In this document: one piece after another, positions 58,455-64,000 of the stretch
How the letters are laid out: every line of letters starts with the position of its first letter
Numbering within the stretch: the stretch's first letter is position 1
Assembly (NCBI RefSeq): GCF_032854445.1
Contig: NC_088299.1
Location: forward strand, 14,131,608-14,195,607
Direction: 5' to 3'
Length of the DNA: 64,000 nt
From: Liolophura sinensis
Lineage: Eukaryota > Mollusca > Polyplacophora > Chitonida > Chitonidae
Made by a program: the position numbers and the translations under genes
Notes under the pieces: model-generated
Databases searched by the model: none
The model's input: only the letters and a program-made list of their open reading frames with translations
Told to the model about the DNA's origin: nothing

Positions 58455-58485
58455 TAATACCCCCCCCCCCCCCCCCCCTTCCCCG
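58455..58485. repeat. C homopolymer
   Basis: A run of C (about 58461-58478) directly before the 61-bp array. Similar C or G runs are at 44313, 60879 and 26340. Confidence 0.95.
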
Positions 58486-58520
58486 GCTGAATAATTTGAA
58501 GGGGTAAGCATAATTTCAAG

Positions 58521-58985
58521 ATGGGATTTCCTTTCCGACCAGCCGTGCACGGACCTCATTTCTCTCCCATGTCAGTGTCAGGTTATTTCTCCTCTCCAAC
58601 CAGCCGTGGACTGACCTCAATTCTGCCGCACGCCTTTCTCAGGTTATTTCGCCTTTCCGACCAGCCGCGGACTGACCTCAACGCTGCCTCATGCCTTTGT
58701 CAGGTTATTTCGCCTTTCCGACCAGCCGTGGACTGACCTCAACGCTGCCGCATGCCTTTGTCAGGTTATTTCACCTTTCCGATCAGCCGTGGACTGACCT
58801 CAACGCTGCCCCATGCCTTTGTCAGGTTATTTCACCTTTCCGACCAGCCGTGGACTGACCTCAACACTGTCCCATGCCTCTGGCTGGTTATTTCGCCTTT
58901 CCGACCAGCCATGGACTAACCTTAACTCTGCCCCATGCCTCTGTCAGGTTATTTCGCCTTTCCGACCAGCGTGGACTGACCTCAG
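58521..58985 (+). repeat. 61-bp minisatellite
   Basis: About seven and a half units of GACTGACCTCAACGCTGCCG, CATGCCTTTGTCAGGTTATT, TCGCCTTTCCGACCAGCCGT + G. The frames 58521-59092 are by-products. Confidence 0.95.
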
Positions 58986-58987
58986 AT

Positions 58988-59150
58988 TTCAAATATAGAT
59001 CGTCTGCATTTAGAAATCCCTCCGCCGTGCTCACCACGTGTATTCCTTCAGTCCTTCCGTGTACTAGTGATTTCATCGTGTTAATTGCTTAGCATTTGTG
59101 AACTGCATATTAGAAGTTTCTGTTTATTGCCCTATTTTCTAAGGCCAATA
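58988..59150 (+). repeat. Dispersed repeat, copy 2 of 2
   Basis: Partner of 35918-36085; starts immediately after the 61-bp array. Confidence 0.88.
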
Positions 59151-60319
59151 AATTCTACTATTCTACTAAATAAATAAATAAATACATACATAAATAAGTA
59201 ATAAGGCACAGAATTAAGTTAAATGCATTAATTAACTATAAATGTTTTGCGTTGATTTCAATACCATGAAGCATAAGAATCCCTCTCTGCGCCAATTCTA
59301 ACTACATCAACGTAGGACATACATTCTTGAATGAGATGACGAGAACTGTTTCCAGTTCTCAAGACATTGCTCACAGAACATGATGGCACGCAGTTGACAG
59401 CTTTGTGATATTGTCTCCCAAATGGACAACTAACTATTTAGTCTGTTTATTTTGATAAACGACAGGTGTTCCAGTTCATAAGAAACCATTTATCAAAGAG
59501 AAAGATATTCTTTCGACAAATAAAACAATCGGGGCCTTACACTGATTGGTACAATTGGCAGTACATTGAACGAATTTTGATACACCTGTTTTTCCGTATG
59601 TTAGGTCATATGATATTCAGTAGATACCTCCTTGAGAAGAAAAAATCTTGGCATAGATACTCGATATGGGGAAACAGAAAAGCCTCGATTCAGTCTGTTT
59701 CCATGCAAATTTTACCCAATGAAGGTTGCAATCCGTTATTGGCGGATTCGTTTCAATCAAATGGAACCGCCATATTTTCCAACATCACCATCACCAGTCA
59801 AAACTTGATTTTCGGAAGCTCTTAGAAAAGTAGCCAGTGATCAGTTTAATAGACTATAGTGCGTTCTTTGACATCAAGTGTAATATTATCATAATTGTGA
59901 GTGTATCAAAATTATCCTCAAAAGCATTTTAGCACCAGGAACTTATCGGGGTTTTTACGCTGGTTACCACCCATGAGTACACCTGTACATCACCCGATGG
60001 ATGCTCAATCTGAAGCCAGAGTATAAGCTTAGTGGAGTAGAATTATGGGCATTATGTGCTGATGATTTGATCACATCCATGAACTGAGATAAGTTGGCCC
60101 GATGTATCTATCGATGTTTAAACTATTACAAACGTTTTCCCAATTATCTTCCTATCCACCCCACCACAATTCGTTCAGATAAAATAGTAGAAAATAACAC
60201 TGAGCTGGTTCAAGACTTCTATGCAGCATTTTAAGGAGAGTCCACTTCTTCCCCTTTAATACTGATTACTGATTTCGTCTTCGCATGATCCGCTCTAACT
60301 TCAGCCAGTCACATCTTTT
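59151..60319. other. Unassigned DNA with one long open frame
   Basis: Starts with (AAAT)n. An open frame at 59466-59825 (119 codons, no ATG near its start) has no recognised motif and no copy elsewhere in the window. I would not call it a gene. Confidence 0.35.
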
Positions 60320-61310
60320 GTCTCCTGATACGTGCGGCACTTACATGCAGTCAAAGTTACTTTAGTCATTGTGCGTGCTGAGGCGCGTGACAAACTTAAT
60401 TGTTTTTGTCAGTCCTCTTTTTGTGTCCGTCTTTTTTTTTCATGTATTTTGTATGCTTGGAAAATTTATCAATATGGCTATTTAGGACATGTCCTCAACC
60501 TCAGTCTTTGTTGTTGTTGCTGTATTTTTATCAGTGAAATCTGGCGTAATGTTCCATGTTGAGGGATGCAGACATCCAGTAAATTTTTTTTTCGAGGTAA
60601 ACTGAATTGTTCAAAGATCAGGTTTGATTGCTGTCAACCGTAAATTTAAAAGCAGATCTCCTTTGGCTTGAAGGAGCAAAGCACAGATTACACATTCTAC
60701 AGGATCGTCAAATCCAAAACGTCATTGGGGAGAAACATTTTTTGGCTCTTGTATCACGTGGAGGTGGAAGTAGGATGATTGAATCTAGTACAACCAAAAA
60801 TAAAAGGTTTAGAAAAACGATGCAATTGGTGCTTGATAAAGGCTGACACGGTAAATTCGATTGTTGTGTGTGTGGGGTGGGGGGGGGAGAGGGGGGGGAG
60901 TGAACGATGAATAATGAAGTATGAATACTTCATGTGAGGTGGGTTATCTGGCCATTTGTCCCTCAGGACCACCGCTTGTTAAATATTGCTCAGAGGAATA
61001 CACACCCTGCGAATATTAGATCATGATTTCTTAGATTGAGTGCTCTCTGTGGAAGGCTTAACCTACCGTATGGGCGCCTAACAGCCATACACTCCGGACT
61101 GCCCTTAATGGCCTAAGACGCTCTCAGAATATCACACGTGATGACCTCTGTATCCGTAAGCACATCCATACATGTTAGCCCAACTTATGATAGGCTTGAT
61201 ATTAGCACAATACTGTGTCTCACTTACACGCCATTTATATACGTAAAGAATCAAAATACATCCAAGCAGTGTAACATTAACAGTGATTTGTGACAATAAC
61301 TGTTAGCCAC

Positions 61311-61676
61311 ATGGACTTTGATGAGCAAGAAACATTTGGATCTGTTGATTATCTGTACAGAACGTCCAGAAACTCTGGCGATCTGCTTCATGCTTGTGAA
61401 CGCCTAATTCCATTTAACCCAGGGCTAGTGATATATATTTATGATGTTAAATTAGATCGCCATGTTGGATATATGAACTGTTGCAATCAAAGCGCGACTG
61501 AGATACATATGTTATTATCGACAACTTATCCATGTGCGCTGAAAATACATTGCGCCTTTCCAACCTCACTGGAAACTGCTGACTGCTTCTACGTGCATGA
61601 TTTCATCCTAATTTTTGTTCCTGAAACGCTAATCTTTAATGACGGCTTGTATACAAATCTCTATTTCGATGCATAG
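61311..61676 (+). CDS. Hypothetical 121-aa ORF found in only one module copy
   Basis: ATG at 61311: MDFDEQETFGSVDYLYRTSR, then FNPGLVIYIYDVKLDRHVGY, NCCNQSATEIHM, CALKIHCAFP, and an end at TNLYFDA-stop. Amino-acid composition is balanced, seven cysteines are present and the frame is uninterrupted, unlike the shadow frames around it. No family was recognised. The equivalent place in the 57 kb and 38 kb copies lacks it. It could be an exon, since no upstream signal peptide is seen. Confidence 0.35.
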   Translation: MDFDEQETFGSVDYLYRTSRNSGDLLHACERLIPFNPGLVIYIYDVKLDRHVGYMNCCNQSATEIHMLLSTTYPCALKIHCAFPTSLETADCFYVHDFILIFVPETLIFNDGLYTNLYFDA

Positions 61677-61882
61677 ATCTTTTTTCTGTAGCCTACATGC
61701 TGTTCCTTGAATCCGATTTACAAATACAAAATTGATTAATCGATAAAACAATTGTGTATAAATTTATATATTAGTTGATACGACTGGAATTTATTGTTAT
61801 ATGTTGGCCTCTGTAATTGAGCGACCTGTCTTAGGATGGAAAAATCCTGTCCATTATTGCATCTGGAACGTCCCGACAAGGC

Positions 61883-62083
61883 TTGGCAAAATTATGTTTT
61901 TTATCACACAAAGGAAGGGCTTGCGCACATATTTATTTTGAGGATTCGTATATGCGATTCCAGAAAGTCTACGCAGACAACACACCGGATGGACTTGATC
62001 GAAATCACGATTCCGGAGTGAGATTGAATGAAGATGATAATAAACGAATAGGAATTGTGATTAAAAAGCTTCTGATCGAGTGA
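61883..62083 (+). pseudogene. Module ORF 'NEDD', 62 kb copy
   Basis: 66-codon frame with KGRACAHIYFEDSYMRFQK, then NTPDGLDRNH and RLNEDDNKRIGIVIKKLLIE-stop. It is the longest and cleanest version of this frame. The upstream part (LERPDKAWQNYVFYHTKE) lies in the neighbouring frame, indicating a frameshift near 61905. Confidence 0.45.
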
Positions 62084-62269
62084 TTAGTTAAATAGACTGG
62101 TAAACAGACAGACTGGGATTGATGGCGGCGTTAAACCATGAACGGAGCTGGTTAAACGAAATCATCTAAATACGTATACGACACAATTGAATAGGTCTGT
62201 TTCCAAAACATCTAATTAGAAATTAATTATTCAGAAACTGTTCGTATTATACAACAGGGCAAGTTTAAC

Positions 62270-62500
62270 TTATCTATTTATTTGATTGCTGTTTTACGCC
62301 GTACTCAAGAATATTTCACTTATACGACGGCGGTCACCATTATGAAGGGAGGAGACTGGGCAGGGTCCGGAGGAAACCCACGACCATCCGCAGGCTGATG
62401 GAAGATCTTCCCACTTACGGCCGAAGAGGAAGCCACCATGAGCCGGACTTGAACTCACAGCGACTGCATTGGTGAGAGGCACCTGGGTCATTGCTACAAT
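62270..62500 (-). mobile_element. Family-2 SINE, reverse orientation
   Basis: Plus-strand reading: TTTGATTGCTGTTTTACGCC, GTACTCAAGAATATTTCACT, CGGAGGAAACCCACGACCAT, GGACTTGAACTCACAGCGAC (reversed B box). Confidence 0.9.
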
Positions 62501-62940
62501 AGACTGTAGACCCCACATTTGAGTTTACAAATGATTGTAAAAATAAGTTGCGCTCAAAAAAATTATAACGCGATTGTAAATTTTTGAAGTTACAGTCACG
62601 ATCGTAGGCCAAGGTCGACTCGCACACGACATAAAAAATGATTTATCAGGTAAGAACAACAACAACATGTGAGAAGTGCTTGAAACATCTTTTTGAGACA
62701 ATTACCTTGCATGTCGTTGCAAACTCAGTCGAAATGTACTGAAAAATAGTGTACCTAGAGCAAGTATTTGTAATTGACGTTGATTTTGAATGGATTGTAA
62801 ACATTTACAACGGGTAGACCCGATTGTAATTCCTAATTGTAAGCTACAACTATCACAGCTTATCATCCTTTCGTGCAAGACAGTTTCGATTATAAGCTAA
62901 GGCTAAGATCGGGATCTTAGTGATTTACAATCTGTTTAGG
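62501..62940. other. Interruption of the module, no gene
   Basis: No counterpart in the other module copies. GATTGTAA recurs several times (62533, 62571, 62793, 62822) without a fixed period. Confidence 0.35.
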
Positions 62941-63250
62941 CCTACTAAATTTCTGTCCAGAAATGCGGAACGGTGTTGAAAGAAAGTTCTCTGACCGTAC
63001 TCTGGCGGTATAAATTCACAATCATGTATAGAGTGGCATTATTGTTTGATACAGCTGAATCAGCCAGGCTTCTAATATACTTTCATTATCAAGCTGTTTC
63101 GTATGGCTATGTGTTACGCGTGATGTAAGCGACAGCGATACCAGAACGCTTATCCCTTCAAGTCAGGATGTGAGTCGAGGGATGCCATAGCTTGTGCACC
63201 CTGAAGGCGGTGAAAGCCAATACATGGATTTGAGATCAGGAATTGTGTCA

Positions 63251-64000
63251 GCAAGGTATAGCTGGTTGCTTGTCTGGTGCATTGATTACGTGCTCAAAAC
63301 ACGAATTTTAACGCCAAATGTTATAGTTTTAAGGTTGAATAATTGATAACATTCTACGCACAAGGCTAAATAATTGAAAAAAGGGAAACATAATTTTAGA
63401 AGAGAATTGTGCCCAAGCATCAACCAATTGATAATGGGTGTTCGGTTTAGAGGCTAATGATCACTTACTGCACCGGTCGAGTAGTCTCTTGGTACGACAT
63501 GGTTAAATTTTTTTGGAAACTGGATAGACATCAATTTTATCCTCATGACATGTGAAAAATAGCAAAGGTTGGTGAAAGGAAATGAATCTAACTTAGTACT
63601 TTGTAGAGCACCAAGAGTTGTCTCGTGTGTATGAACTGGCCTGCAACTGATGTACATCAAGATTATTCTTAGATCTAATCCATGCTGTTTGCCACATCGA
63701 GCACGATAATTGGTCTCACTGTGACCCTTTTGTTAAAAATCCCGTCTTCCATCACACGGAAAGTCCAAAACAGAACCAAAGTCAAGCCCCCTGAAACATC
63801 GCTGACATTGTTTTGTTGCATTCTCTAAATTCAATGATCGTTTGTAAGACCAGCAAATAATTTTTGAGCCGAATACATTTGAATATTTCGTTCAGTATGA
63901 TTTTCGAAATCACCGCTCCTCGCACTATGCAAGTGATCGCGTGACGTCACAGAGATATGACCTACAGTTAAGTCACAATTTTGGAGTCAAATGTTTCGAT
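63251..64000. other. Window end, nothing assigned
   Basis: The first 170 bp (GATTACGTGCTCAAAACACG, GGTTGAATAATTGATAACAT) still resemble module sequence of 45250-45330. The rest shows no supported feature. Confidence 0.4.

Larger units (their letters stand above)
60320..63250 (+). repeat. Module segment, second direct copy with an extra ORF
   Basis: Follows the order of 56440-58400. 60947 matches 57065, 62081 matches 57675 and 62962 matches 58150, so the offset grows as about 0.5 kb (containing the 61311 frame) and the SINE at 62270 are added. It keeps CEVGYLAICPS, VKY and EEYTPCEY-stop at 60933-61017. Confidence 0.85.

Noticed and set aside
59466-59825. 119-codon open frame
   Set aside because: No nearby ATG, motif, paralogue or splice context; treated as chance.

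Overview
This window is eukaryotic (metazoan) genomic DNA. Genes are sparse and split by introns with consensus splice sites. tRNA-derived SINEs, minisatellites, a decayed LINE and large inverted repeats dominate. Two things point to a lophotrochozoan invertebrate, most likely a mollusc: many SINEs ending in a 'CTTGAGTACGGCGTAAAACAC' -> (AAAT)n tail or an (ACTC)n tail, and a gene for a short-chain-collagen-C4-like secreted protein beside C-type-lectin genes. The phylum is an inference. No prokaryotic, rRNA, true tRNA or CRISPR feature was seen.

Layout. (1) 1-7774 and 11717-19712 are two near-identical copies of one locus. Each has a strongly G/T-skewed three-tier minisatellite, a spliced secreted C-type-lectin gene and a 74-bp minisatellite. 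Copy A stops exactly at a 200-N assembly gap (7775-7974) and lacks the last coding exon. Copy B is complete: signal peptide, divergent CTLD and PAN/Apple-like C-terminus (220 aa). The copies differ by minisatellite unit number and by one SINE with a perfect target-site duplication. A retained second haplotype is as likely as a true tandem duplication. (2) 20.6-22.7 kb holds a dead non-LTR retrotransposon with an internal deletion in its reverse transcriptase. (3) 26.0-30.5 kb holds a three-exon gene for a 234-aa secreted protein of the short-chain collagen C4-like type. Its introns carry a 94-bp and a 42-bp minisatellite. (4) 31-36 kb is SINEs, 20-bp and 23-bp minisatellites and a MITE.

(5) 36.4-46.6 and 54.2-63.3 kb are a patchwork of direct and inverted copies of one multi-kilobase repeat that I do not recognise. 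Its copies carry the same three short reading frames, and amino-acid identity is kept better than neutral decay would predict. A 73-bp satellite in the middle appears to have arisen from this repeat's own flank. (6) 46.6-54.0 kb is a separate segment with two pairs of inverted repeats (about 110 bp and about 890 bp). It contains remnants of a DDE-integrase-like protein on the + strand and possible SAM-like exons on the - strand, so it is probably a decayed DNA transposon.

The two credible host genes (lectin-PAN and collagen-C4-like) both encode small cysteine-rich secreted proteins, plausible as mucosal, matrix or immune-recognition molecules. No operon-like organisation is present. The strongest candidates for something undescribed are the 36-63 kb module family and the integrase-bearing inverted-repeat segment.
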